A DNA stretch of 64,000 nucleotides from NCBI RefSeq assembly GCF_019925205.1, contig NC_083567.1, forward strand, positions 15,686,001-15,750,000. The letters are read 5' to 3'. Numbering within the stretch: position 1 is the stretch's first letter; every line of letters starts with the position of its first letter. Positions 38,170-51,400 of the stretch are shown piece after piece. The notes beneath the pieces were generated by a model, which ran no database searches, was not told where the DNA came from, and saw only the letters and a program-made list of their open reading frames with translations. The translations under genes and the position numbers were made by a program. The DNA comes from Metopolophium dirhodum (lineage: Eukaryota; Arthropoda; Insecta; Hemiptera; Aphididae).

Positions 38170-39057
38170 AATAACCTATTTACGTGGAGCCTTGGTTTCA
38201 ATTTTCTATCCTTAGCTTTAAAAGTTGAACATTTTATAAATTTTTAATTACAAAATAATTATTAAATTATAAATTTGATAAATTCTGTCAACATTTGAAC
38301 TTTAAATGTTTATAAAAAAAAATTGTGCCTATGTATTTTTAATATTTTCCAACTGCTATTAGAAGGATATATCAGGAGCCTTATATTAAATTTGCATGCT
38401 TATTTACCCAACAAATAAAATTTTATTGATATTTATAGAAAAAAAAAACTAAAAAAATTCAAGACTGACATTGTCCGTAAACAGCTTAAAAAGAGTCAAA
38501 TTATTTTCAAAATTTTATCGTGTATAGGAAATGCTAATATAAACATTTAGTGAAATTTTCAAGTAACTACCACCAAGTAGTTACCACTCCTCACACTAGA
38601 ATAGGTGATAGGTCGCTGGGATACTTGATGAAAAAGTTAAATTTTAAAAAGTCCAATTTTTTTTTTACATGTCTTACATTTTTATTTAAATAGGATTTGG
38701 GTAAAAATAATTACATATATAATAGGTATACAAGGGACACAATGGGCATAGGTGGAATTTTTAAAAATCTGAGCTAAAACACAAATTTTTCGTTTTATTT
38801 GGTGGTAAAGAGATATATCTATAAGTGAATTATTTGTTATATGCTGCGATCTGGTAGCAAATTCACTCTGGATTAGAAGCAATTAATGCACTTATATGTT
38901 AAGACTTGATTATTACGAAATTCAAATAATGTCACTTGTAGGTAACCCTTGTGTTCTAAGCGCATTTTAAGACAAACGGCTTATATGAAAGAACATTTCA
39001 GGAAAATCTACCAGAAATATTGTAATTATGGAAATTATAATAAAAAACAAATCTTTG
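38170..39057. repeat. Dispersed AT-rich repeat between the two LINE-like fragments
   Basis: Words such as ACATTTGAACTTTAAAT, TTTTATCGTGTATAGGAAAT and TTCAAGTA recur in variant form near 40.98-41.04, 46.74-46.80 and 46.98-47.12 kb. This marks a common interspersed repeat family. It contains no gene. Confidence 0.45.
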
Positions 39058-39310
39058 TCTCGGGCAACGCCGAGTGGGACAGCTAGTTACAATATAAATA
39101 TATAATAAAATATACTTAATAATATAAGGCTAACAGACCGTTACCACTCAGAACCGTTTTTCGTTTGCAATGATCAGTATAATACTTTTATTAGTGAATA
39201 CAGAATTCAAATTTAACACATTCATATTACAATAACCTACTCAATGATGTGGTACACTCCGATACTCGACACCTATACAGCAGAGTGCGGTTACCTATGC
39301 TTGCCCGAAT
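39058..39310 (-). mobile_element. Truncated non-LTR-type repeat, minus orientation
   Basis: Reverse-oriented relative of 37955-38165. On the minus strand it carries GTTAAATTTGAATTC, AAAAACGGTTCTGAGTGG, ACGGTCTGTTAGCCT and ends in TAGCTGTCCCACTCGGCG followed by TTGCCCGAGACAAAG. That terminal motif has the style of the conserved 3' tails of RTE/Proto2-like LINEs and associated SINEs in insects. Confidence 0.5.
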
Positions 39311-42300
39311 TTTTTTATGATAATATAATATAAAGATGACACTCGACTCTCGTCTGCCCACTGTTGGTTTTAATATAAAGCCCTTAAAAACACTTTCCAT
39401 CGTGTTATATTGTCTTATCAATTACACGCGAGTGCCATCTCCGTGATGTGCAAGTGAAACTCGTTCACGTGGGTGCGCCGAGCGCAATACATAATAATAT
39501 TATGATATGCATAATTAGGTTATTAGACCTCTGTGGAAGTGCATACACATAGTATCCGACTCTAAGCCCTCGCCGAACACGTGGGATGCTTTGGTGTAGT
39601 TTTGTTGCCAGTATTACTTTCCAATTATGGTAGCTTGCCGACCTTGTGGTCTACCACCGCTGCGATTTTTCAGACGCCAGACCTCTATGCGGCTTATACA
39701 CGCTCACAAAAAAATAATACATAATATAAGCGCACGCGTGTGCGTCTGTGTGATAGCGCGTCTACAGCCGTTACGAGATTCCTGTATATATTTATTATGG
39801 CGCATTCTTTGCGATTCCCAAACATACAGCTATATAATAATACAAACAGACGAACCGTTACTTTTCCTCAATTCTCAGCTGGATGCTAATTTTTATATTT
39901 TTTCTCCGTCCAACTCAAAGCATCCGCATGGCATAAAATTTATACTATAAATGAATAATACATTGTATTGAGTAATAATTGCTTTCTATGTAGGTAATAC
40001 CTATACTATATTTGAATGGTTGGCGAGCGCTTACTTAAAGAAGAAGTAGGACTTTGAATTAAATTTCTATGTACCTACTAGGTACCTATTATATATTATA
40101 TAAAATGTTAACAATTGTACATACATACCATTAATATATAGGTAGGTAGGGACCTACTTATATACAGTTAAATTAATACCGATACAAATTTGGCATTTTG
40201 TTCAGCGTGCACTGAACTACATGTGGACAAACCTACATCGCACCATAGACTGTGACAAAATATAACTTTTGACGAAAAAGTTATGATAGTTATTTGCTGA
40301 AAAAATTAATATAGAACCATGCGTTCGTGAAGTTACGTATCTACCTAATTTTATTAAATAATGGTAAAATAAATATATGGTGTAAATTCAAGTATTACGG
40401 TTATTCGTTTTTTGATTACGCAATACAAAATAAGAAAATTGCTCTATGCGAGAAATCGAATGAATACCACGTGTTGTAAAAAATTGAACTGAAGTTCAAA
40501 CTTATATTTTTTTTTTTTAGAATATATAATATAGAATATAGGCAATATGGGAGGTACAAGTATATAGGACTGGACGATATGATAGAAAGGGGAGTCCAAT
40601 GGTCAATGACCTTACTTCTTAATTCTAGGTGGTTTTTAAAAAAAATGTATTGTGTTGTTTTATTTAAATTTTTTTTTACTGTTTAGCAGGTCCCTGTGGT
40701 AATTTTGTTTAAGATGGAGTGTTGGGTTAACCGGAAGTGTAAGAGAGGAGAGATTTGAAATTAGGGGATTTGAGTGGTTTTTGTGAAATGGTTTATAATA
40801 GTGGGAGATTATAGTGAATGAATGGTTGAGATTTTGAGGTCAGAGTGGAGAGAGAGATGCAGACGTACCAGCTAGGGGGCTTTTGTAATGAGGCGAAGCC
40901 AAATTGACTGGAATGATTGGAATTTTTCATATTTTATGTTTTGGCCGTACCCCATAGCTGAATTCCGTAGGTCATCTTAAACTCATACAAAAATATTGAA
41001 AATAAACATTCAGTAAAAATTTCAAGTATCTAGTCATTTTTTTTTTTTAATTAGACTAAAAACCAAAATCGTTTTTGTTGTAAAAATTTCCGTTTTTCCT
41101 TAATTTTTTTTTTGTTTTTTTCTGGCACTTTTGAAAACTATTGAGAATTTTAAATTTTGACATTCCAAATGCTCCAATTAATAAATGTATTCTGTTTTAC
41201 ATTCAACTAATAGATTTACCAAAGAGCTATAAAAGTAAAAAGACTAACCTAACCTATTTTATATGTATTACATTTATTATTATACTTATCTATTACTTAT
41301 CTACTACTATACACGTCCATTGATAGGTACTTATTTGAGAAGTGAGAAAAAATATTATTAGAATATTAGAATTAAGATTATAATAATTAAGGGGGCTGGA
41401 ATAGTGGAGCGTAATCCATTCTAAGGAGTAAAATCTAGGCATTTTATATTTCAGTTTATAGGGGTCTTGTGAATGTGTTGAAAGTAAATGAACATTAGGG
41501 TTTGTAATTCGTAGCACCGATTATTGTATAGGGCATAATAAATAAATATTACTATAATATGGTATAGGGGCATCATAGTGACCAGATATGTACGTCTGTC
41601 ATTTTACCTACGCACATGCACATCATGTCACCACATATTACTTTATAAAATTACAAATATTTTTTTTGCGTGGGACATTTTTTCTCACACCATATTTGTT
41701 GTAGAACTACCAAATTTTCACAGCACGTAAAGAAGAACTTTATCTGTGTAACAGCGTGCTTCTTTTTTTAATAGCACTATCCAATCATTTTTTATAAGCA
41801 AATGAAAAAAACCAAATAATTTATATTGTATTTATGTTATCTAAAATATAAGTACGCTGTTGCATAAATAATTTTCCACCTTATATGTTCAGAAATTTTG
41901 GAGCCACTACTACAAATACAGAAAGATAAAAGTTGACCCGCGCAAAACAGTTTTTGCTATGTTGTACATTTGTAAGACGGAGACAACACATGCGGGTGTG
42001 ACATCCTCTTATTATAAAATATTATAGGTAACTGTTTTATGCAGATGATACATTGATACAACCAAGGTTGATAGTTGACTACGGATACTACAAATAAATT
42101 ATAAGAGGGTTGAGTTAAGCTTAAAGCAGGGTTTCCAACTTCACGAACATTAAAAACCTGAGGAAGTCGTTTGGTTAAAATAGGTTATATAGGTGTCGAG
42201 TAAAATGAATGTGTTAAATTTGAATTTAATGACAATTCATATTATATTGTATATACGAAAAACGTATGTATGATGTATCTAATAAAAAAAGCTATTTAGG

Positions 42301-42490
42301 TAGCTATATATTGGCTTTATTAATTTTAGTAATTACTAATTGAATACAGAAGAGCATTTTCCACAAAATATTTTTATAAATTATAATTTATAATTATTAT
42401 ACGTAATACGTATAATAATAGATACATTTAAACAAAATATAGGTAACCTAAGTTTCAAAAAAAAATATTTAGAATATTTATAGCTTTCGA
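39311..42490. other. Intergenic DNA with LINE and dispersed repeat debris
   Basis: Besides the jockey fragment, the stretch holds a GC-richer patch at about 39.42-39.95 kb (open frame 39627-39950, unrecognised) and dispersed repeat pieces at about 40.98-41.1 and 42.13-42.30 kb. No gene is supported before the gene-2 stop codon at 42491. Confidence 0.4.
40685..40985 (-). pseudogene. Jockey-like non-LTR retrotransposon fragment (reverse transcriptase C-terminus)
   Basis: On the minus strand the degenerate frame reads MTYGIQLWGTA near 40,980, then NSNHSSQFGFASLQ, WYVCISLS and later a NPLI-like stretch, interrupted by stops and a frame change. The YGIQLWGTA motif and the spacing to the WYV motif are typical of the C-terminal part of jockey-clade reverse transcriptases. 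It is an old inactive fragment. Confidence 0.6.
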
Positions 42491-45400
42491 CTAGTTTTGG
42501 TTTAAGAAAATGTTCATTTTACATTCTAGTCCATTTGGTAACGAGAATTTGTTTTTCAATATCTGTAACCCACAAAAAATAAGAGCTGATGAATGATGAG
42601 ACAACATATGATATAAGTGTATGAGGTATATATGAATACTAACCAAATGTATAATAAATTTAGCTTTTGACATTAATTCACTACTTTCATAAACTTGGTT
42701 GACTATTGTTACTGAAATATGAACTACAGTATTATCAAAGAGGCTTGGACATAACACTTTTAATCCACGTATTCTGAAACTTTCTTCGTCATCTGAACAC
42801 ATCATATTATAGTAATTATAATGGTATACAATATTACAATGCAATTATCTATTATAAAGGACATGTTTAAAAAACTTGGGAAGTCATTCGGCTGACTGCA
42901 AGTTGTATAGTAGGTATTTCGATTATCTATACTTCGTCATTGAAGTAGTTCACTACTGTAGCTGTAGTGTTAAATTTGAATTTAATTGAATATATAATAA
43001 TTAATTTACATATAATTATTATTTAATTATCATAAATAATATATCATTAAATACAAAAATTATTCTGATCGGAAACTGTGTACATATTTTGTAAATTTGA
43101 CAGCGGGTGATTATTTTATAATTAATTTATATTAAGTACTATAAGTAATTTATTTTTTTATTAGTAGTACACTATAGTAGGTACCTACGGTATGTTGAAC
43201 TTATTTTTGACAAAAACATAGCATATATTAAAATATTATTTATTATTATAATATAAAATATAACATAATATATTTATATCATACCTAAATTGACAGATTA
43301 TTGTTATTAACATAGGTATTAACTCAATAGACGAGACCCTTTTAGACCAAAATTGTACAATTCCTTTTTGGCTGACTCACTTTTCTGAGTGTCACCGTTT
43401 ACTGCTAGTATAAAATATAATATATTTCCATTTTCCACCACCACACATTTTAGTTTTTATTCTTTGGCAAATCTGTCAAGAAGTTCCATCACTAGATGGA
43501 TTCTTCTTCCAAGCATTGTACTTATTGTAAAAAAATTAATTTACAGATAGTATAAATAAATTAATAATGTAACAAAAAAAAATAAATATTTTGGTAACCC
43601 CTTATTACAAAAATTGAAATATTTTATCATAGATCACAAAGATAATGATATGTTCGCATACTTAGAGACTTAGTACCCAATAGAATCATGTGCTGTATGG
43701 AAATTTATACAAATCATACATTTTACATTTATATAAATCAATTAATTTTTAATTTATAAAAAAACATTATTGAATAGTTAAAAATAATGTATTTTTTTTT
43801 TTTTATTAATTAACCCGCGGCAACTTAGGCCATTAGGTGGTTTTTATCTGTGGGGGAGGGTACTGTAGGTTAAATACGTGTGTTTGTTAGTTTGGCAGAT
43901 TTTTTAGTGGGCACACCGTGGTATTCGCGAAGAAAAATGACTCCCGCAGCCGAGGTTTTGAACCGGCGTCGGTGCGCGTTGAACCGACGCCTTAGTCCGC
44001 TCGGCCACTCCGTCCCCATTGGCTCATTGTATATTTTATTATAACATATATGGTGTACACAATTTTGTTTACTTGTAATTAACTGCTATCTATTTATTTT
44101 TTATTATTGATACAATATTAATATAAATTATAAGTGCATACTTGCATCCAATATATATTTATGTTGTATAAAAAATACAAGGTACCTACATGATAGCTGT
44201 TGTATATATAGTTTAAATTAAGTAATGTACCTACTCGTGCATTTAGGAAATGATTAAAAATAATTGATAATAATCATTTTTAAGTTGTATATCCACGAAA
44301 GATTGATAAAATATAATAATAATATGTATTATAATTGTAAAAATACCAATTTGTGTAATTTAGTAGGGTGTTTAACTATACATAAGTAATTTAATTAAAT
44401 TTTATAATTGTTTAACTGTATTTGATTTATATGTATAAACTTTATATCAATACATTTTTAAAAGTATTTATTTAATATATATATATTACATATAAAGTAT
44501 TAATATGTGTTGTAATAATTAATACTAGGTATGTGTTTTTGTAAAAAATATATTTAAGTAATTAATAATCGATGACCTACTTATTTTTTTTTTTTTTAAA
44601 TCATTGCAATATAATATCAATAACTTTACATATTTTCATAATGAGGGGTTACCAAAATATAACAACTGAAATTTGTGTTGGCGGAAAAGGGAAATATATA
44701 TTATTACACTGCCGGTAAACGGAAAGGTTGATTTTGGCGGAAAAGTAGATCACCCCACTTTTCGATAATATTTTAAAAAAGTCGATTGACTTTTCGAACA
44801 AACCAAAAAATGTAATATTTACTTTATTTTATACATTTAGAAATGAATTAAACCCTATATAATTCTTGTCATTGATTATTTGATTAATAATGAATAGTAA
44901 GTCATAAATAGATTTTTTTTATAACTTATATTTTTAATAATTTCTTCCTATCATACCACCCAGTCCTGTTTACTTGTACCCCCCATATTCAAGGGCGGAT
45001 ACAAGGGGGGGCAATAGGGGCAATTGCCCCCCCCGTTCACAAAAAAAAAAGTATTAAATATTCGATTTTGTAATTGTGACTAAAATTATGTTCGTGTAAG
45101 TTATTGAGAGAGGGTCGTAATTGTATTTACCATGAACATTTAATTATTTTTCCATTGAAAATTGTCAATTATTATTTTATTATAATATAGTGATCACGGC
45201 ATCCGAGGCGCAACATTTTATGTACAAACAGTTATTTATGGGGTTTGAGCCGGTTTGACACAATACACATACAAATTTATATAATATTACTTGCTATATT
45301 ATTCTACGATTTTTCAATAACATCAGTCACCAAGTCGATCTATTTTTAAATTATTATGCCGTACTACAATGATTTTACCGCCTCGTTGCTTGCCGTTAGT

Positions 45401-48400
45401 GCGTCCGGCGTCGTCGACCGTCGTAACGTTCATAAGTCATATAAAATAATTTTGTTTTTATATGTATTACAATATATAACCAATAACCATATTACGATAA
45501 TAATCTGTGAACATTGTGATAAAGATATGTTCCCAACAATACATATACTTTTAAAGATTTTGGCTAGTTTTCCAATTAGTATAGCTTCGGCAGAGAGGAG
45601 TTTTCCGCCCTTAAAAGGATAAAAACTTGGCTGCGGTGCAATATGTTAGAAGAAAGACTGTCAGGATTAGCGATTATTTATTGTCATAGAGATGAACATG
45701 TTGACATAGATGAAGTCATAAACGTTTTTTCAAAAAATAACAGAAAAAAAGATTTTGTAATTTAAAACATTTTATTAATTTGTATAAATATATAAAATAA
45801 ACTTTTTTCATATATACTGAATGTTTCGTATATTTAAATGTATGTAAGTACATTAAGTACCTACCTAGTTAAAAATTAAAATTAAAAGTAAGTGTATTAT
45901 AAAACAGTAAGTCCCGTCATAATCACCAGTATGACTGATTTCTGTACACAACTAATGTCTACTAATAATTAGACAATTCCTATGCCTCACTATTCCTATT
46001 AATTAATTGTATTCATGTATTCATATATATATATAGCCAGGTTGCCCCCCCCCCCCCCCGTTTAGGATCTCTGTATCCGCCCTTGCCCATATTACCTATT
46101 GTATGCTGTATACATTTTATTTCAGATTGCATATATATGTTCTAATAATAAAAAAAAATTTTTATTCTTATATTATACACAAAAATATAAATTATTCCTA
46201 TAAATGTGGACAAAATATGAGCATGCTTATTGCTTATAGTAACTGTAGATTTTAGAAGGTATTGATCAAATAATTATCAACAAAAAATTATTCTCATTAA
46301 TTTATATTTTATTTTTTTTTTATTGATCTTAATACCACCGGCAACTATTAGCATATTATTAAATTATATATTATACCTAAATACATTTTATACAACTCAT
46401 ATTTTTAATAATGTTCAATATATTTTATAACAGAAAGTAGATATTAAACTTTTTGGCTTAGTTGAAAATGTAATTGGCCGAAAACGGGAGGATACTATAG
46501 TTGAGTTGAAAACGATACAGAATGTATATACGATACATGCCCAGCTCGATACGGAACGTCATGAAAAGGTAAAAATAGCTTATAATTTATTAGTCTTAAT
46601 ATTTTGAAAATATCAGTGTGCATTTGTGCATTTAAAATAATAATATAAGTAGATAATAAGTAAACACATAATAATGCACAGATTTAAGTATTAATGTATT
46701 TCAAATTACATAAAATCCTAAATTCTAAAATCGTTATTAACTGTCATTTAAATAGATATCTAATTTTATCAAAATTTGAACTTTAAATAGGTATCTAATA
46801 TCTGTACAAAAAATATTTTGAAATTGCTTTAAGTACAATTTATGAGGAATCTTGACTCTTGCATTACACATATAAATTAAGCTTTTTTTTGACAGAGTAT
46901 AATAATGTATCCCAACATTTGTAACAAACTAAAAAAAAAATTTAATTTTCAACTGGCCATCAATAGCTTAAAATTTCTCGAAATATTTTCAAAATTTCAT
47001 CGTGTATACAAAATGATAATTAAATAATAATAAAATCACAAATATGGTTCGAGGATAAATAGTTAATTTACGTTTGAATATCTAATGTCGTTAAAATTTG
47101 AACTTCAAACTCTCATAAAAAATGGCTGTGGCTATATATTTATTTTATTAAATTACATCTATGTATCGTTTAAGCTACGATTCACATTTTGTTTTAGTTT
47201 CTGCCTACTATTATATTTTTCTCCAAGTTATTTTTAACATATTTTTTTAGTACTTACTTAATACAAAATGTGTAAACCAAAAATTTAAAAATTCCAAACA
47301 TCTTTCATCAAATGATTTTGAATTTACAAGTATAAAACTAAGCCAAGGATCGGTGGCAAACTCAATTATAAGATATGATAATTCCTGTAAATGTTTCAAA
47401 AGTTTTGATGACAATATTATAGTCATGCATTCCCAGGCATGGTTCGATACACATTCCAATCCCTATAAGTATTATTTAATGTTAGTATCTAAATATTTAA
47501 AGAACTTGAAATACAGAGTTTTATTTAAATTCTTACTTGAGATATAATGGTTTCTAATTGCATAAAAATAGATCTTAAAAAATCGGCAGTTGGTGCTTCA
47601 TTAAACTCGACTGATTTACAAATGCCTTCTTCGAAGTATTGTAAAATAATTTTAAATAATGTAATAGATGATATTATGCAGTTTTGACATAGCCTAGTCA
47701 TGGCGTTTAAAACATATTCACATTTTAAAGTTATCGAATACTATAGAGCAATAATAATAGAGCATAATTATTATGATGTGTATATTTGATAATTTAAGTG
47801 TACTCAGCATGTAGAAAAATATAATAAATCATACTAGAAGCTTATGTTCCATATTAGTTTCTTCTTGTTCAAGTTGGCATAATTGTATTAAAGTATTGAT
47901 TGCAAGAAAACAAATGTTGTTATTTTTTGAGAGGCATAAGTTTTCAAGAACATATAGAAAATCCTTATTCTTCTTAATTGTATTTAAAACTGAAATATAG
48001 TTTTGATGGATATTATTTATTATGTTATTATTATATGGCCGCATATAAGTTATTATCGCTTGCGTTTGAATTACTTACCATCACTGTTAGATAACTGAAT
48101 CAGAGTTAAGAGATGCTGAAGAAGAGATGATAACAGTGAATACTGTTCAGTGAAAGTAGATTGATGGCTTTTTATGATTGAAGACATTGTATAAACTATA
48201 CTACGATGTTCGTTAATAGAAATATTTGCCCCAAGGATAAAACACGGTTCAGTTAAATTCAATAAAAACGTTAAATTTGTCGCTGCAGTATTAATAAAAA
48301 TTCAATTAAAACAAATAAAATAAAATAATAATAATATGTTTTTATTACCTCCTATCCTTTTTGGATTTTTAGTACAACAGAATGAACCTAAATGTATGGG

Positions 48401-51400
48401 TAACACGTCCCAAATAATTAATAATGTTTTGTGTTCATTACATTCGTTTTCTGCGGTTATTATTTTCTTAATAATATTGAACCCTTTCTGTAGTTTATTA
48501 GTGTCAATATTTGTATCGTTAATAAGAACATCCTATAGGTAATGAAAGTGAAAATAAAAGTTATAATAATTAATCACTTTTATCATTTACAATTGTGTAT
48601 AACGTATTGGATATTGTTTTTAAATTTACCATCAAACATAACTTGGCTTTGTGGTTGTTAAAGCAAATTTTTTCTAGCTCAATCAAACTAATTTCATCTG
48701 AATTCTGGACCCATTGATTAATCTAATAGAAAAGAAATAAATTAGACAAAAAAAACCTTTAAAAAATTAAAAAAATGCTCACTAATTTTAATTGTAGTTT
48801 TTGGGGAATTACACTTGTAGCGAACAAGAAATATAATAATGCAGGATGATGGGTAAATACCAAATCAATAATTTGCAGGGAGTTTATAAGTCCAACTAAT
48901 TTTTCCGTAGCAAAAGCTAAACCAGATATTGCATTCACTGCATGATGGGATACAAAACAAATCTAAAATTAAACGCAATATTTAATAAGGTGTAAAATGA
49001 AAAATACTTATTTAATATTTACAGAAATATTAAAAAGAATTGCTTTAATAACAGGAACAGGAACTTCATTCTGTATTGAACATAAGTAATCGCACATTGG
49101 TTCTAAGTATATTGACTCATTTTCAATGCTAAACATCAATATACAGATTCGTAGGTAGTTAATAATTATATTATACACCTATATGGATATATTTTATATT
49201 ATATACCTACTAATTTTAACATTGAAGAAAATATAAAATATATTTTAATTTGTATGTGCCTCTTTGTTATCGTGACAATTATTGTAAACCTTAAACTTAC
49301 AATTTTGTTGCCTACCTAATATTTATATTTGATATTTGGTTATAATATGATATTTAAAGTTATATAAATAACATAGAATGAATACATGACGAGAAAAGCC
49401 ATTCAGGACAGAGTTTGTATATTTAATTATACTACTATAATAAGTACTGATTTTAGAGGTCACGGCATCCACGCTTTTGAGGTAATCTGGAGGGTTATTG
49501 GGAAGAATGAGTGATGAGAGATAAGGGCCAAGAAGTTAAAGGATTTGGAACTTTGGATGGTGTTGGACTTTTAAGTAAAGTAATATATTTCAGAATATTT
49601 CAAATGTTCTATAGCATAATATAATATCTATTGAAGTAATAGTTTGTTTCGTAATATAGGGCGAAACAGATGAAGGCAGTTATAGAGTATTTTTTGTTTG
49701 GACAGCCCTCGCTTAAAGACCCCAAGTCGGTCAAATTCCCACATTTTTTACCTAAGACATCGTAAGTATCCGTATCTCAACTCGTGTTATCTTTCGAAGT
49801 GTAAATGGTAAATGGAAGGATTTTTTAGGATTCTCCACCTATATAGTTGACCAAGTGTTTATTAAGATGAGGTGTTTTGGAGATCGATAATTGGGGCTTG
49901 AACCGGGTCTTAGTTGGAAGCCAGTAAAGCGGTATCGACAGCATAAGTTGCTATAAACATGTTTAATGCTTTAGGAATATCTGCAGTAATCTGATGTGTG
50001 AATTATTTTCTTTCTATAAAATAAATGCATTCTTTCTGGGACTATCTCAATACTTGAAAAAGAACATGTAACTGTTTATAAAATCACTAAAAATGGTAAA
50101 TATATATTATTTACCAATTTCTGGCAAACACAGAGTTCCATCAACTCCTAAAGGCTACATTTATTTATAGCCAGGAAATAATTATGCATGGCATTTTTTC
50201 ACGTATAGTTACGGAAATATTCATAGTAACATTTTTAAGATCGTAAAAATGTGTCTTGTTTTCAAATAGGTATGCCGGTTATAAATTATACTATTATATT
50301 ATATACCTACAAAAAACTTACTTGGAACCAGTTAAAAGATAGAAATATATAAAAATGATGATAGAATGTCTCATATCTGTATTTGTGCTATTTGTCAGAG
50401 CAAAACACAGATCTTTTGGAGTTTTAGGAAAACTCTTGAAGCTCCAAACCATTTGATTGCGAAACATATCAATACCACCAGGCCAATAACAATTTATTTC
50501 AAGATACGCTGATGATAAATAAAACAACATTTCAAACAACAACTCTTCGGCTAAAATACCAGTTTTACTATAGAAATAATAAACAATTAATATAAAACAG
50601 TATAGGTACAAACAAATATTATATGTTTAAACAGTTATTACGAGCAAACATTGAATACTATCATAACTACCACTTAACCATGTTCAATATTAAAAATATT
50701 TGTTTTTTTCTAGTAATATGTATACCAAATTTTAATTATTTATGCATGTTAATATATTGATAAAAATAATAATAATAAATAATCAATTACTTATACTCAA
50801 TTAATTCATATAAAATACTCATAAGTTTTGACGCTGCATAATGACTAGCTATATTTTGACGGGCAGGAGTAGATATACTTTCCCTGAACGGACTTATTAA
50901 ACTTTTGATTCCTTTTTGATAACTTTTATGATATATATTTATATTCAAACTTTTCTAAATGGATATCAATTAATATTAAACAATTAATTTTATTGAAATA
51001 ATGTTATAGTACCTAGGTATATTATACTATCTATGCATTAGCGTAGGTATTGATTTTACAAATAATCAGTAAAATTTACTTACTAGAACAAATGGTAAGC
51101 TAATGTGTTTAATCATAAACCAAGCCACATTTTTCAATAATTTGGCTATTTCTGTATGTTTTTTTAAATTGTTATTAATTAACACTCTCTTTGTTATGGT
51201 AGAATAAAGTCTATTTAATCAGAATATGTATACAACGTTAATGTCGATCACAATTATATATTTATATATTAATCTATATGTATCGACAAAGCAATAAATA
51301 TTCAATTCAGAGACGTTACTGTAAATTAAATGATGAATATGTAGTAAATAAATATATTATACGGGATGATTCACCAAGTACATCACATGGAACACCTTAA

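Larger units (their letters stand above)
42793..47257 (-). other. Transposon-filled intron 15 of gene 2
   Basis: A 4.5-kb intron in a gene whose other introns, apart from the first (about 1.5 kb), are all under 1 kb. It contains an inverted-repeat element (43586-44660) with a SINE inside it, a hAT element (44990-46085), an orphan plus-strand exon (46434-46568) and dispersed repeat pieces near 42.87-42.97 and 46.74-47.12 kb. Insertions seem to have expanded it. Confidence 0.7.

Noticed and set aside
43920..44017. tRNA gene (Ser/Leu type) on the minus strand
   Set aside because: A and B boxes are present, but there is no matching acceptor stem and the sequence continues into a non-tRNA body with an A-tail. 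It is a SINE head.
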